Shown here: positions 17,043 through 26,496 of the stretch, in pieces
Layout: every line of letters begins with the position of its first letter
Numbering within the stretch: the first letter of the stretch is position 1
Source: Alistipes indistinctus YIT 12060
GTDB lineage: Bacteria; Bacteroidota; Bacteroidia; Bacteroidales; Rikenellaceae
Assembly (NCBI RefSeq): GCF_025144995.1
Contig: NZ_CP102250.1
Location: forward strand, 2,418,001 to 2,482,000
Length of the DNA stretch: 64,000 bases
Reading direction: 5' to 3'
Notes under the pieces: model-generated
Seen by the model: only the letters and a program-made list of their open reading frames with translations
What the model was told of the DNA's origin: nothing
The model's database searches: none
Position numbers and translations under genes: made by a program

Positions 17043-19568
17043 TTAAATGTTTATATTATTTAAGCCCGGCGAGAGGGCGATCTCGCGGCCGTTCCAGACG
17101 AAGCGCCCGGTGAGCGTGCCGGGAAGGGTCACTTCGCCCCGGAGCCCACCGTGGCCGGAGACGGTGCTGTTCCGGCCGCCGCTGTTCCGGTTGCCGGGCT
17201 GCGTACGGCGCAGTTCGACCCGGATGTCGCCCTGCGGGTGCGGCACGACGCCGGAAATCCGGTTCAGGTGCCCCGGGTGCGGCTCGATCCTGACGCTGGC
17301 GAAACCGGGGGCGTCGGGTTCGACGCCGAGGATCGTCGCGAGGAAGTCGTAATTGGGGCTGGAGCTCCATGCGTGGCAGTCCGACCGGGTCGGTTCAGGA
17401 TTCTCGGCGAAGGTGCTGAGGCCCATGTCGATCATGTCGTACCATGGTTGCAGCATCGAGCTGTAACGGTCGGCCAGCCCGGTCTTTTTCAGCGCGCGGG
17501 TCAGATAGAAACGGTAGTAGAAAGTGGCCTGCGAGATGGTCGTGTCGCTGTCGATGCGGTTGAAGACCTCCTGCTGCTGTTCCGCGGGAATCGCATCGGT
17601 GAGGATGCCCATGATGTTCGCGTGCTGGCTGAAGGTGGGACTGCCGATGTAGTCGTGCAGCATGCCGCGCTGCTCGTCCCAGCACTGTTCGTAAGTGGTG
17701 GCGGCCAACTGCCTGCCGATCGAATCGTAGCGCGCGGCACCCGCCCGGTCGCCGAAGCGGGCGAGCAGTTCGGCCCCGTCGCGCATGGCCGAGGAGAGGT
17801 TCAGCGTAATGATCGACGACCCGGCTTTTTCACCTTCGGGCGGGCAGCCGGGACGTTCGGGCACCCACCAGGCGCGTACCCAGTCGACGAAACTCCAGTG
17901 CGGCATCCGGCTGCGGAGCATACCGGTTGCGGGGTCGATCTGGCCGACGTACCATTCGAGTACGGACCGTATCCCGGGCAGGAACTGCCGCACGAACGCC
18001 TCGTCGTCGCGGTGCATCCAGTAGTCGTGCACCATGTTGATCCAGTAGAGCGAGAAGGGCGGGATGTACTGCATCTGCAGGTTCGGGTAGCGGCTGGCGG
18101 TGATTCCCTCCGGCGAGCGCGAGAGGTCGAAAGCGCGGATCGCCTGCCGCATGAGGCGGTCGTCGCCCGATACGTAGAGCGAAATGAGCGCCTGGATACG
18201 CGTGTCGCCCACGTACTGCAACTGTTCGTAGTAGGGGCAGTCGAAATAGGTTTCCATCGCGCAGAGGCGTGCTGTGCGCCAGCCCACCTCCCAGATCTTG
18301 GCCAGCCCCGGGTCGTCGCACGAGAACGAACCGCGTTCGGTGAAGGGGTATCCGGTGAAGCGGCCGTAGAGGTCCTCGATGGTGAGCGGGTCGCCGGTGG
18401 TGGTGATGTCGAGCTGGATGTAGCGGTAGGTGCGGAACCACACCGGGCGGTAGAGGCGTCCCTCGGCGCCGTCCGGGCGGACGATGTCGTAATGGGTCAG
18501 TTCGATCGTACGGCCGTCGATTTCGTTGCGGTTGCCTTTTTGTTTATGGCTGTCGAAGAGCGCTTCGCCGTAGGCGAGGCGTACCGTCGCGCCCTTGCCG
18601 CCGCTGAGGATCAGTTCCGGATAGGCATTGGTCAGGAAGGTCTGGTCGAGCAGGATCGAGCAGGTGGTGCGGGCGGGAATTTGCAGCGGGTCACAGCCCG
18701 AGATGAAGTCGCTCACCCGGGCGAGTCCTTCGCTGCGGCGGATCTGCGGGATGCGCAGCGGGGTCTCCTCCATCAGCGGAATCTGGCGCGGCACGAGCGC
18801 CCGCTGGTAACCGCCGTAGATCGAATGGCCGAACGGGATGCCTTCACCCTCGGCACGCACGGCGTGCCACGAACTGTCGTCGTAACCGGGCTGTTCCCAT
18901 CCCCACGGATAGCGGCTGCCGTCGATCTGTTCGAAGAATCCGACGTAGGAAACCGGGGTCGGGGCGATCGCTTCGTTGCGGAAAACCTTCCATTCGCCCG
19001 GGGTGTTGACGGCCGATTCGGCCTCGGTGTTACCCTGCACGAGCAGGCCGCTCATGAACGATACCTGCGCCTGCGGTTTCAGCTCGCCGCCGTTCCACAC
19101 CTGCACCGCAAGCGTGTTGCGGCCCGCATGCAGCAGCGGTGCGATGTCCACCGTCTCGTAATACCAGCTGCGCAGGTCGCCGCGCGCCGAACCCCAGCAG
19201 GCCGGGGTGCCGTTCACGAAGAGGCGGTAGCGGTTGTCGGCCGTGATGTTGATGACGAACGTTTCGGGCCGTGCGGCCAGGTCGAAGCTGCGCCGGAAAT
19301 GGTAGACGCCGAAGTCATAGGGCGACGATTCCCCGTCGCGGGCCCAGCGGGTTTCCCATGTGGCCGTCAGCAGGCCGGAGTCGGGAGCCGCGGTGCGGAC
19401 GGCGGGAAACGCGGCGATCGGCCGGGTGTTGCGTATGGCGGTTTTCGGTTCCGCCGCCCCGGCGGCGGCGATGACGGTGGAAGGCGAGGCGGCTGCACGG
19501 ATTTCCGGGGAAGAGGCGCTCCAGCAGAGCAACAAGCCGAGGCAGGCAAACGGGAAGGTCGGTTTCAT
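17043..19568 (-). CDS. Alpha-L-rhamnosidase, glycoside hydrolase family 78
   Basis: 841 residues with an N-terminal signal peptide (residues 1 to about 25). GH78 enzymes release terminal alpha-L-rhamnose from plant glycosides and pectic or bacterial polysaccharides by inversion. N-terminal beta-sandwich modules (about 60-330) include the lectin-like ADNRYRLFVNGTPACWGSARGD. An (alpha/alpha)6 barrel follows, with the GH78 signature DCPYYEQLQYVGD near residue 440, and a C-terminal beta domain (GVVPHPQGDIRVEL). It is a lone gene with no susC/D or other rhamnose genes nearby. A TATCTTTG element at 19983-19976 on the minus strand may be its promoter, which would give a leader of about 400 bases. 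Confidence 0.93.
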   Translation of the reverse strand: MKPTFPFACLGLLLCWSASSPEIRAAASPSTVIAAAGAAEPKTAIRNTRPIAAFPAVRTAAPDSGLLTATWETRWARDGESSPYDFGVYHFRRSFDLAARPETFVINITADNRYRLFVNGTPACWGSARGDLRSWYYETVDIAPLLHAGRNTLAVQVWNGGELKPQAQVSFMSGLLVQGNTEAESAVNTPGEWKVFRNEAIAPTPVSYVGFFEQIDGSRYPWGWEQPGYDDSSWHAVRAEGEGIPFGHSIYGGYQRALVPRQIPLMEETPLRIPQIRRSEGLARVSDFISGCDPLQIPARTTCSILLDQTFLTNAYPELILSGGKGATVRLAYGEALFDSHKQKGNRNEIDGRTIELTHYDIVRPDGAEGRLYRPVWFRTYRYIQLDITTTGDPLTIEDLYGRFTGYPFTERGSFSCDDPGLAKIWEVGWRTARLCAMETYFDCPYYEQLQYVGDTRIQALISLYVSGDDRLMRQAIRAFDLSRSPEGITASRYPNLQMQYIPPFSLYWINMVHDYWMHRDDEAFVRQFLPGIRSVLEWYVGQIDPATGMLRSRMPHWSFVDWVRAWWVPERPGCPPEGEKAGSSIITLNLSSAMRDGAELLARFGDRAGAARYDSIGRQLAATTYEQCWDEQRGMLHDYIGSPTFSQHANIMGILTDAIPAEQQQEVFNRIDSDTTISQATFYYRFYLTRALKKTGLADRYSSMLQPWYDMIDMGLSTFAENPEPTRSDCHAWSSSPNYDFLATILGVEPDAPGFASVRIEPHPGHLNRISGVVPHPQGDIRVELRRTQPGNRNSGGRNSTVSGHGGLRGEVTLPGTLTGRFVWNGREIALSPGLNNINI

Positions 19569-20161
19569 CGGTATGGGTCTTTTTGAGGTTTAGCGGTTTT
19601 GTCCGAGTCTGGGTTCGGGTGATTCAGGTCGTTTGGGTAGGTGCGGTAATTTGGTCGATTCGGGTTCTTCACGTCATTCAGGTACTTCGGTCGGACCGGC
19701 AGGCTCGGGCTATTCGGCTGGTGTCGGCCGCACGGATGGTTGGGGCACCCGGACGGTTGGGGAAAGGGGGCGGAAACTGAAACCTTTCCGGAGTGCGGAA
19801 TGTCCCGGAAAAGGGGCGCCTGGCGGGGGGGAACGCTCTACAACCGGCGGAAACTCACCGGAAAAATCGGATGGGTTCGTTTTTTTTTGCACGGCGGCGG
19901 AATTTTTTTCGCCCTTCCGCGCGACGGCCGGAAACCCTTTCAAGCCCCGTAAATCCTAATGCCGGACCCTGTAAGCAAAGATAGCAAAATCGTTCGGAAT
20001 ACCGCCCCGTGAAAACAGTTTTTCGCGCTAAAAAGAGGGTAAACGGCTTATAGCCAAAATTCAGGCAGGGAATTTGATATTATCCCCTGCAAATGGGTAA
20101 CTACTGATAAACGTATAGAGACTCCCAATAACTTTATTCAATATTTTAATCTTTTAAAGCT
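19569..20161. other. Intergenic region between divergent GH78 and DUF4251 genes
   Basis: About 590 bases without a supported gene. On the minus strand TATCTTTG (19983-19976) is a possible GH78 promoter. The 160 bases before 20162 are AT-rich compared with the surroundings and probably hold the DUF4251 promoter, but no TAnnTTTG match is convincing there. Short G-rich open frames at 19583-19984 have no recognisable domain. Confidence 0.5.
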
Positions 20162-20701
20162 ATGAAAAACTTATTCCTTGTGATGGCAGCCAGCCTGTTC
20201 GGCCTGAGCGCATCCGCCCAAGTCCTGATTACCGACGCCGAATACCTTTCGCGCCGTACGGAACGCGTCGAAGCCCGCGCTGCGCGGAATTCCGCCGACC
20301 TGAAGCGCATGGACTCGATCGTGATGTCCAAAGGCTACCGTTTCGTGCCCGACCAGTTCCAGCAGATGCCCGCCGGCGTGGCACACACCATTTACAATCC
20401 CAACTTCATGCTGACGGTAAAACCGTCGTATGTGGACATCGACCTGCCGTATATCCAGAACGCCGTTGCAGGTCCCGCCATCATCACTTCGCTCAATGCG
20501 CTGATGCCGCAGGTGCAAGGCTATGCCGCCGTGCAGAACTCCGACGGCTGGACGATTACCTTCCAGACCGATGCGATGACCGAATACACGTATACTTTCA
20601 CGCTGACGATCTATTCGCTCACGCAGGAAGGCGTACTGACCGTCGCTACCGACCAGTTCAATACCGTGACCTACCAGGGTACGGTCAAAGCGCTGTTCTA
20701 A
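20162..20701 (+). CDS. DUF4251 domain-containing secreted protein
   Basis: 179 residues: signal peptide (residues 1-20, ending LSASAQ), a charged helical segment rich in Arg/Ala, then a beta-rich DUF4251 domain (SKGYRFVPDQFQQMP, then GWTITFQTDA and TYTFTLTIYS). The family is common in Bacteroidota and has no known biochemical role; proteins are exported and probably periplasmic or outer-membrane associated. It is followed 19 bases later by a paralogue, so the two form an operon that ends at the hairpin at 21324. Confidence 0.85.
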   Translation: MKNLFLVMAASLFGLSASAQVLITDAEYLSRRTERVEARAARNSADLKRMDSIVMSKGYRFVPDQFQQMPAGVAHTIYNPNFMLTVKPSYVDIDLPYIQNAVAGPAIITSLNALMPQVQGYAAVQNSDGWTITFQTDAMTEYTYTFTLTIYSLTQEGVLTVATDQFNTVTYQGTVKALF

Positions 20702-20720
20702 AAGTAAAACCACTACGGCG

Positions 20721-21302
20721 ATGAAAAAAGGGATTTTGTCGGTTTTGATGCTGCTCGCGGGAACCGTGGTTTTCGCCCAGCGGCCCTCTCTGCCGGTCAC
20801 TTCTGCGGAGTTCGCTCCGGGAACGGTGCGCCGGCAGGCCCGGGCCGAAGAACGGGCCGAACGCAACGCACGTTTCATAGCCCGGCAGGACAGCCTGGTG
20901 CAGTCACGCAACTTCCAGTTCCTGCCCGTCAGCGTGCTCGAGGTGCCCGGCGGAGGCGAGCAGACGATCAACAACATCTACTACTACCTCGCCGTTTTCC
21001 CCGACCATATCGAGGTGCACCTGCCTACGCTGAGGGGCTACCTGAATCCTTATGTCGAGGTACTCAATTTCGATGCGCCGCGACCGAAGGATTACAAGGC
21101 TTCGAAGACCCAGTCGGGCTGGAATATTTCGTTCAATGCGGCCGACGGGGAGGGGAATGTCTACACATTCGGCATCAACCTTTTCACGGCTACGGGCGAG
21201 GCGATCATGACGATGCTGACTCCGCGGAGTACCATCAAGTACGTGGGGTCGCTGGCGGCCAATGAGCCGCTGCTGAACACGCCGCCGTCCGGGGCGAGGT
21301 AA
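20721..21302 (+). CDS. DUF4251 domain-containing secreted protein, paralogue
   Basis: 193 residues: signal peptide to about residue 19 (GTVVFAQ) and the same plan as the upstream gene: an Arg/Ala-rich segment (RRQARAEERAERNARF), SRNFQFLPVSVLEVP, and SGWNISFNAADG. The shared order of motifs shows it arose by tandem duplication, but the sequences have diverged considerably. Function unknown. A strong terminator follows. Confidence 0.85.
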   Translation: MKKGILSVLMLLAGTVVFAQRPSLPVTSAEFAPGTVRRQARAEERAERNARFIARQDSLVQSRNFQFLPVSVLEVPGGGEQTINNIYYYLAVFPDHIEVHLPTLRGYLNPYVEVLNFDAPRPKDYKASKTQSGWNISFNAADGEGNVYTFGINLFTATGEAIMTMLTPRSTIKYVGSLAANEPLLNTPPSGAR

Positions 21303-21629
21303 GCGCAGGTATTGAAACAGGGAAGGCCCTCCGCATTTGCGGAGGGCCTTTTTGTCTGGGTCCTTCCCTTTTGAACTTTTCCCTTTTTTGGAAAGGTAAG
21401 GCCATTTGCGGGTCGCTCGCTTCGGAACCGGTGACCTGCTGAAGCACTCGGTCGCGGGGGAACTGAACTAGCCAGGATCGGACAAGGAGCCGAAGACGAA
21501 ACCGGAGCGATAAGCCGCATGTATGAAGAGCGAGATGCGTGACGAATCGGATCCGGTTGATGTCGATAATCTCGTGGCTCAGTGAACGCATGGTTGCCTC
21601 CCGTGCGCGGAGCGTCCGGGGGGCGGGGA
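21303..21629. other. Gap between DUF4251 pair and flippase gene
   Basis: Holds the terminator at 21324-21356. The remaining 270 bases contain a minus-strand open frame beginning at 21591 (MRSLSHEIIDINRIRF) that I do not recognise; it runs into the terminator and has no supporting signal. Confidence 0.45.
21324..21356 (+). terminator. Intrinsic terminator of the DUF4251 operon
   Basis: Stem AAGGCCCTCCGCA (21324-21336) with its exact complement (21339-21351), followed by TTTTTG. Confidence 0.93.
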
Positions 21630-23120
21630 CTACCGGGGCAGGCGGATGCCGATGCGGGCGAGCAGGCCGTCGAGGGTGGCGTTGAGTTGCGGGCTCGCGT
21701 TGGTGTAGTAGACTGTGGCGCCGAACAGCAGCGAAATGACCAGCGTGCGTACGGCGGCGTCGAGGATGAAATTGCCCAGGTAGGGGATCAGTGCCGAGAG
21801 GCCCACCATGGCCCCTGTGAGCAGCACGATCCAGCAGTCGGTGGCGGCGAACGGTTGGATGCGGAAAAATTTCCACACGAAACCGATGCGGATCAGGTTG
21901 TAGACGATCACGGTGCTCATCGTGGCGATCGCCGCACCGTTCATGCCCAGCGACGGGATCAGCGCGGCGTTCGACGCGACGGTCATGCCCACCAGCAGCA
22001 CCGAGAAGGTGAAGTCGTAGCGGTAGCGCTTGCTCGTGATGAGAATCACTCCCGTGAGGCCCGCGTACATTTCGAAGATGCGTCCCAGTCCCAGGAAAAG
22101 GAATACGTAGCGTCCGGCCGAGTAAGAGGCGGGCATCAGCGAGAAGATGTTGTCCAGGTTGATCCAAATCGCGAGGAAAAAGAAGCAGCCTACGATCAGG
22201 TTCATCAGCGACACGTCGCGGTGGATGCGCTGCATGCCGGCCATATCGCGCTCTTTCCACAGGTTCGTCACCACCGGCGTGGCTACCTTCACCATCGAGC
22301 GGTAGGGGATCAGCATCGCGCTGACCATGTACATCATGATCGCATAGATACCGCCCTGCATCAGCCCTTCCATACCTGCCAGCATCGTCTGGTCGATCAC
22401 GTTGGTCAGGAACACCGACGCGCCGCCGAGGTACTGCCACAGACCGTAGATGCCTGCGATCGTGACGAGCTTTTTGGTGCGCGAGGTAATTACCGGATGC
22501 AGGTGGGATTCGCGCAGGTAGAGCGTGTAGAGCAGCAGGATCAGCATCGGGACGAAGTAGATCGCGATGTAACCGACGATGAACTGTTCGAAGTTGAGCA
22601 CCCCCAGCGCATAGAGCGAAATTTCGGCGGTAATCAGCAGCCGCAGCAGCACTTCGTTGACCGCCGACGAAATGATCGTGCGCGAGAGCGCCTGCAGCCA
22701 CGCGCTGTAAAAGTTATAGAAAAGGGTCGCCAGCCCGAGCGGGATCAGCAGCAGGTAATATTCCGACAACAGGGGGGACTCCTTGGCGAAGTAGTGCATC
22801 ACCGGCTCGCGGAAGATCAGGAAGAGCGCCGTGAAGAGCACGAAACCGACGCTGACCCCCAGTGCCGACCAGAAGAAGAGGCCGTTGTGACGTTTGTCCG
22901 CAGTGCGGAAAAACGGGAAGAACTTGACGACCGTCGAGTTGATGCCGAGGGCCGAGAACTGCGCGTACATCACCGCCAGAGAAACGAGGATGCTGGTCAG
23001 GCCGACCTGCTCCTCGCTCAGGAAGTTCGGGAACAGCAGAATCTTGTTGACATAGCCCACCACGACTCCCACATAGGAGAGGACGGTGATCGCGATGCTG
23101 TCCCGCTTGACGATGCCCAT
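21630..23120 (-). CDS. Polysaccharide/oligosaccharide flippase family membrane protein
   Basis: 496 residues with about 12-14 membrane segments, matching the MATE-like Wzx/polysaccharide biosynthesis family that flips lipid-linked oligosaccharides across the inner membrane. N-terminal IAITVLSYVGVVVGYVNKIL and the loop GVNSTVV-like LGINSTVVKFFPFF are typical. It lies 142 bases downstream of argS on the same strand, so it may be co-transcribed with it. No glycosyltransferase is nearby, so the substrate cannot be predicted. Confidence 0.85.
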   Translation of the reverse strand: MGIVKRDSIAITVLSYVGVVVGYVNKILLFPNFLSEEQVGLTSILVSLAVMYAQFSALGINSTVVKFFPFFRTADKRHNGLFFWSALGVSVGFVLFTALFLIFREPVMHYFAKESPLLSEYYLLLIPLGLATLFYNFYSAWLQALSRTIISSAVNEVLLRLLITAEISLYALGVLNFEQFIVGYIAIYFVPMLILLLYTLYLRESHLHPVITSRTKKLVTIAGIYGLWQYLGGASVFLTNVIDQTMLAGMEGLMQGGIYAIMMYMVSAMLIPYRSMVKVATPVVTNLWKERDMAGMQRIHRDVSLMNLIVGCFFFLAIWINLDNIFSLMPASYSAGRYVFLFLGLGRIFEMYAGLTGVILITSKRYRYDFTFSVLLVGMTVASNAALIPSLGMNGAAIATMSTVIVYNLIRIGFVWKFFRIQPFAATDCWIVLLTGAMVGLSALIPYLGNFILDAAVRTLVISLLFGATVYYTNASPQLNATLDGLLARIGIRLPR

Positions 23121-23262
23121 GGCGCTTCGGTTTCGGTGTTGGTGTTCGGTTTGCGTGGCGGCCCGATCCGGGGGCTCTCGGCTGCGGCTCGGGCAGCGGT
23201 GCCGGGAGCATTCGCGTTTCGCCGCTGTGCGGTCGTGCCGCCGGGAGCCCGCTGCCGGTATG

Positions 23263-25044
23263 CTACATTCTTTCCGGTACGCCGATGCCCAGCAGGCGCA
23301 TCGATGCGGAGAGCGTGCGGGCTACCGTCGCGGCCAGCGTCAGGCGCAGCGCCTGCTTGGCCGGGTCGCTTTCGCGGATCACCGGGAAGTCGTGGTAGTA
23401 GCTGTTGTAGCTTTTGGCCAATTCGAACGCGTAGTTCGCGATGATCGACGGGGCGAAATTATCGGCGGCGGCGGTTACCGTCGCGGGGTAGTCGGTCAGC
23501 ATGCCGATCAGCGCCACCTCCTCGGGAACGAGCAGCGAGCCGTCGACCTGCCCGGCGGGGGCGATGCCCTGTGCGGCGGCTTTGCGCAGCACGGACTTGA
23601 TCCGCGCGTGGGTGTATTGGATAAAGGGGCCGGTGTTGCCGTTGAAGTCGATCGACTCGCGCGGGTCGAAGAGCATCGTCTTGCGCGGATCGACCTTCAA
23701 AATAAAATATTTCAGTGCGCCGAGGCCCACCATGTGGCAGATGTCGGAGATTTCCCGTTCGCTCAGGCCGTCGAGCTTGCCCAGCTCCTGCGACATTTCG
23801 CGGGCCGTGGAGACCATCTCGCCGATCAGGTCGTCGGCGTCCACCACCGTTCCTTCACGCGATTTCATCTTGCCTTCGGGTAGTTCGACCATCCCGTACG
23901 AGAGGTGCGTGATCTGGTCGGCCCACGGGTAGCCCAGCTTGCCGAGGATCAGTTTCAGCACCTGAAAATGGTAATTCTGTTCGTTACCCACGACGTAGAT
24001 CATCGCGTCGAGGCGCTCCTCCTTGAAACGTGTGAAAGCGGTGCCGAGGTCCTGGGTCATGTAGACCGACGTGCCGTCGCCCCGCAGCAGCAGTTTCTGG
24101 TCGAGGCCGTCTTCGGCCAGGTCGATCCAGACCGAGTTGTCCTCCTTGCGGAAGAAGACGCCCTTGGCGAGCCCCTCTTCGACGAGCGACTTGCCCAGCA
24201 GGTAGGTCTGCGATTCGTAGTATACCTTGTCGAAGTCGACCCCCATCGCTTCGTAGGTCTTGTCGAAACCCTCGTATACCCAGCCGTTCATCGTCTCCCA
24301 CAGCTTGTAGACTTCCGGGTCTTTGGCTTCCCACTTGCGCAGCATCTCCTGGGCCTGCTGCATGATCGGGGCCTCTTTTTTCGCGTCGTCCTCGCTTATG
24401 CCTTTGGCCGTTAACTCTTTGATTTGTTGTTTGTAGGCTTTGTCGAAAGCGACGTAGTATTTGCCCACGAGGTGGTCGCCCTTCATTCCCGACGAGGCCG
24501 GGGTCTCGCCGTTACCGAACAGCTGCCAGGCCAGCATCGACTTGCAGATGTGGATGCCGCGGTCGTTGACGAGGTTCGCCTTGATCACTTTGTTGCCCGC
24601 TTCGGAGAGTATCTGCGCGACCGAGTATCCGAGCAGGTTGTTGCGGATGTGGCCTAGGTGCAGCGGCTTGTTGGTGTTGGGCGACGAATATTCGACCATC
24701 ACCGTTTTGCCGGTGGGGGAGCCTTTGCCGAAATCGGCGTCGGCCACCACCTCGGCGAGCCTTTCGCCCCAGAACGCGTTGCTCAACGAGAGGTTCAGGA
24801 AGCCCTTGATGACGTTATAGCCTTTGATTTCGGGAACGTTTTTCACCAGCGCTTCGCCGATCTCCGTGGCGGTTTCTTCGGGTTTTTTGCGGCTGAGTTT
24901 CAGCAGCGGGAAGACCACGAGCGTGTAGTCGCCCTCGAATTCCTTGCGGGTTTTCTGGATCTGGACGGCGGCCGGATCGGCCGGCCCGTATAGTGCGGCG
25001 ATGGTGTCGGCCGCCTGCTGTTGCAGGAAATTTTCAATGTTCAT
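23263..25044 (-). CDS. argS: Arginyl-tRNA synthetase
   Basis: 593 residues from the ATG at 25044 (MNIENFLQQQA); the frame stays open upstream to 25359 but that part crosses the promoter and has no homology. It charges tRNA(Arg) with arginine. The N-terminal tRNA-recognition domain is followed by the class I HIGH motif (PLHLGHIRNN), and the KMSKS loop is the degenerate GKMKSREG common in this enzyme. The C-terminal anticodon-binding domain ends LLGIGVPERM, with the conserved Met end. Confidence 0.96.
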   Translation of the reverse strand: MNIENFLQQQAADTIAALYGPADPAAVQIQKTRKEFEGDYTLVVFPLLKLSRKKPEETATEIGEALVKNVPEIKGYNVIKGFLNLSLSNAFWGERLAEVVADADFGKGSPTGKTVMVEYSSPNTNKPLHLGHIRNNLLGYSVAQILSEAGNKVIKANLVNDRGIHICKSMLAWQLFGNGETPASSGMKGDHLVGKYYVAFDKAYKQQIKELTAKGISEDDAKKEAPIMQQAQEMLRKWEAKDPEVYKLWETMNGWVYEGFDKTYEAMGVDFDKVYYESQTYLLGKSLVEEGLAKGVFFRKEDNSVWIDLAEDGLDQKLLLRGDGTSVYMTQDLGTAFTRFKEERLDAMIYVVGNEQNYHFQVLKLILGKLGYPWADQITHLSYGMVELPEGKMKSREGTVVDADDLIGEMVSTAREMSQELGKLDGLSEREISDICHMVGLGALKYFILKVDPRKTMLFDPRESIDFNGNTGPFIQYTHARIKSVLRKAAAQGIAPAGQVDGSLLVPEEVALIGMLTDYPATVTAAADNFAPSIIANYAFELAKSYNSYYHDFPVIRESDPAKQALRLTLAATVARTLSASMRLLGIGVPERM

Positions 25045-25070
25045 GGGTGATACGGTTGCGATTTTGTCGT

Positions 25071-25078
25071 CAAAGATA
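25071..25078 (-). promoter_or_regulatory. -7 promoter element of argS
   Basis: TATCTTTG on the minus strand, 27 bases before the argS ATG. No clear -33 element. Confidence 0.65.
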
Positions 25079-25080
25079 GC

Positions 25081-25088
25081 TATTTTTG
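25081..25088 (+). promoter_or_regulatory. Possible -7 promoter element of dusB
   Basis: TATTTTTG on the plus strand, two bases from the divergent argS element. The leader to dusB would be about 175 bases, which is long, so the assignment is tentative. Confidence 0.4.
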
Positions 25089-25267
25089 CGCGGAAGCGCA
25101 TCGCGTCGTACGTTTTTTGCCTGCCCGTACCGGCAAAAGGAGGCGGATGAAGCAGGCGTACGGTCCGGGCGGCCCGGATAACTCCGGGAAAACTGTAAAA
25201 CATCCCGGCGCTGCCGGAAGGTATGGGTGCATATCCGCATGTAACCTGAAATTTAATATCCGAACCT

Positions 25268-26290
25268 GTGAAAATAGCAACGATCGACCTCGGCGAGAAG
25301 CCGCTCTTTCTGGCTCCGATGGAGGATGTGACCGACCCTTCGTTCCGCTTCATGTGCAAGCGGTACGGGGCCGATATGGTCTATACCGAGTTTATCCCCA
25401 GCGACGGGTTGATCCGCGACGCGTCGAAGGCGCTCGCCAAACTCAACATCTTCGACTACGAACGGCCGGTGGGCATCCAGCTGTACGGCCACGAGATCGA
25501 ACCGATGGTCGAGGCCGCGCGCATGGCCGAAGCGGCCGGACCCGACCTGATCGACATCAATTTCGGCTGTCCGGTGCGCAAGATCGCCGGGCGCGGGGCG
25601 GGCAGCGGCATGATGCGCGACGTGCCGAAGATGGTCGAGATGACGCGCCGGATCGTCGGGGCGGTGAAACTGCCCGTGACGGTCAAGACGCGGCTGGGGT
25701 GGGACGACGATTCGAAGAATATCGTCGAGATCGCCGAGCGGTTGCAGGACGTGGGCATTGCGGCGCTGACGATCCACGGCCGCACCCGGGCGCAGATGTA
25801 CCGCGGCGAGGCGGACTGGACGCTGATCGGCGAGGTGAAGCGCAATCCGCGCATGACGATTCCCGTCATCGGCAACGGCGACATCGGTTCGCCGCAACAG
25901 GCCGCCGGGGCGTTCGACCGCTACGGCGTGGACGGCGTGATGATCGGGCGGGCCACCTACGGCCGTCCGTGGATCTTTACTGAAATACGTCATTACTTGA
26001 CCACAGGTCGGCTTATGCCACAGCCCTCGGTGCGCGAGCGGGTCGAGCTGGCGAAACTGCACCTGGACAAGTCGCTGGAATTCAAAGGGGAAAAGGGGGG
26101 CGTGCTGGAGATGCGCCGCCACTTGTCGTGTTATTTCAAAGGACTGCCCGATTTCAAGGCGACGCGGCTGAAGCTGGTGACGCTGTTCGATCCGGACGAA
26201 ATCCGCGCGACGCTCGACTATGTGGCCGAGACGTGGGGCGACTTCGACGCGTCGGAGATCGTGCCGCAACCGCTTTCGCACAACGTGTGA
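25268..26290 (+). CDS. dusB: tRNA-dihydrouridine synthase B
   Basis: 340 residues. FMN-dependent reduction of specific uridines in the tRNA D-loop. The barrel starts with LFLAPMEDVTDPSFR, the catalytic Cys is in DINFGCPVRKI (about residue 99), FMN-phosphate binding is at VIGNGDI and GVMIGRATYGRPW, and a helical C-terminal tRNA-binding domain follows. Translation begins at a GTG (25268), the first start in frame with the family N-terminus. Confidence 0.95.
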   Translation: MKIATIDLGEKPLFLAPMEDVTDPSFRFMCKRYGADMVYTEFIPSDGLIRDASKALAKLNIFDYERPVGIQLYGHEIEPMVEAARMAEAAGPDLIDINFGCPVRKIAGRGAGSGMMRDVPKMVEMTRRIVGAVKLPVTVKTRLGWDDDSKNIVEIAERLQDVGIAALTIHGRTRAQMYRGEADWTLIGEVKRNPRMTIPVIGNGDIGSPQQAAGAFDRYGVDGVMIGRATYGRPWIFTEIRHYLTTGRLMPQPSVRERVELAKLHLDKSLEFKGEKGGVLEMRRHLSCYFKGLPDFKATRLKLVTLFDPDEIRATLDYVAETWGDFDASEIVPQPLSHNV

Positions 26291-26370
26291 GTAGCGGGCG
26301 AACCCGTGCAAGGTTCCGGCGTCGTACGTCCCGGAGCGGCAGCGAAAGAGGCGACGAAGCGATAAGGCAG

Positions 26371-26401
26371 AAAAAACGAGGCGGCCATGATCGGCCGCCT
26401 C
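26371..26401 (-). terminator. Terminator of the fimbrial operon
   Basis: Stem GAGGCGGCC (26378-26386) with GGCCGCCTC (26393-26401). On the minus strand six T follow (26376-26371), the right orientation to stop transcripts coming from the fimbrillin gene. Confidence 0.85.
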
Positions 26402-26496
26402 GCTGCTGTTCGTATGTCCCGTACTTCGGTCGCCTTATTTAGGTTTGCCGGGCCGATGGCCGCGGCGGAGCCGCTGTACGGGGCATCGTCAGGTTG

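Noticed and set aside
21355-21591. Minus-strand open frame beginning MRSLSHEIID downstream of the flippase gene
   Set aside because: No known family, and it runs into the terminator at 21324-21356; could be a decayed gene end but there is no support.
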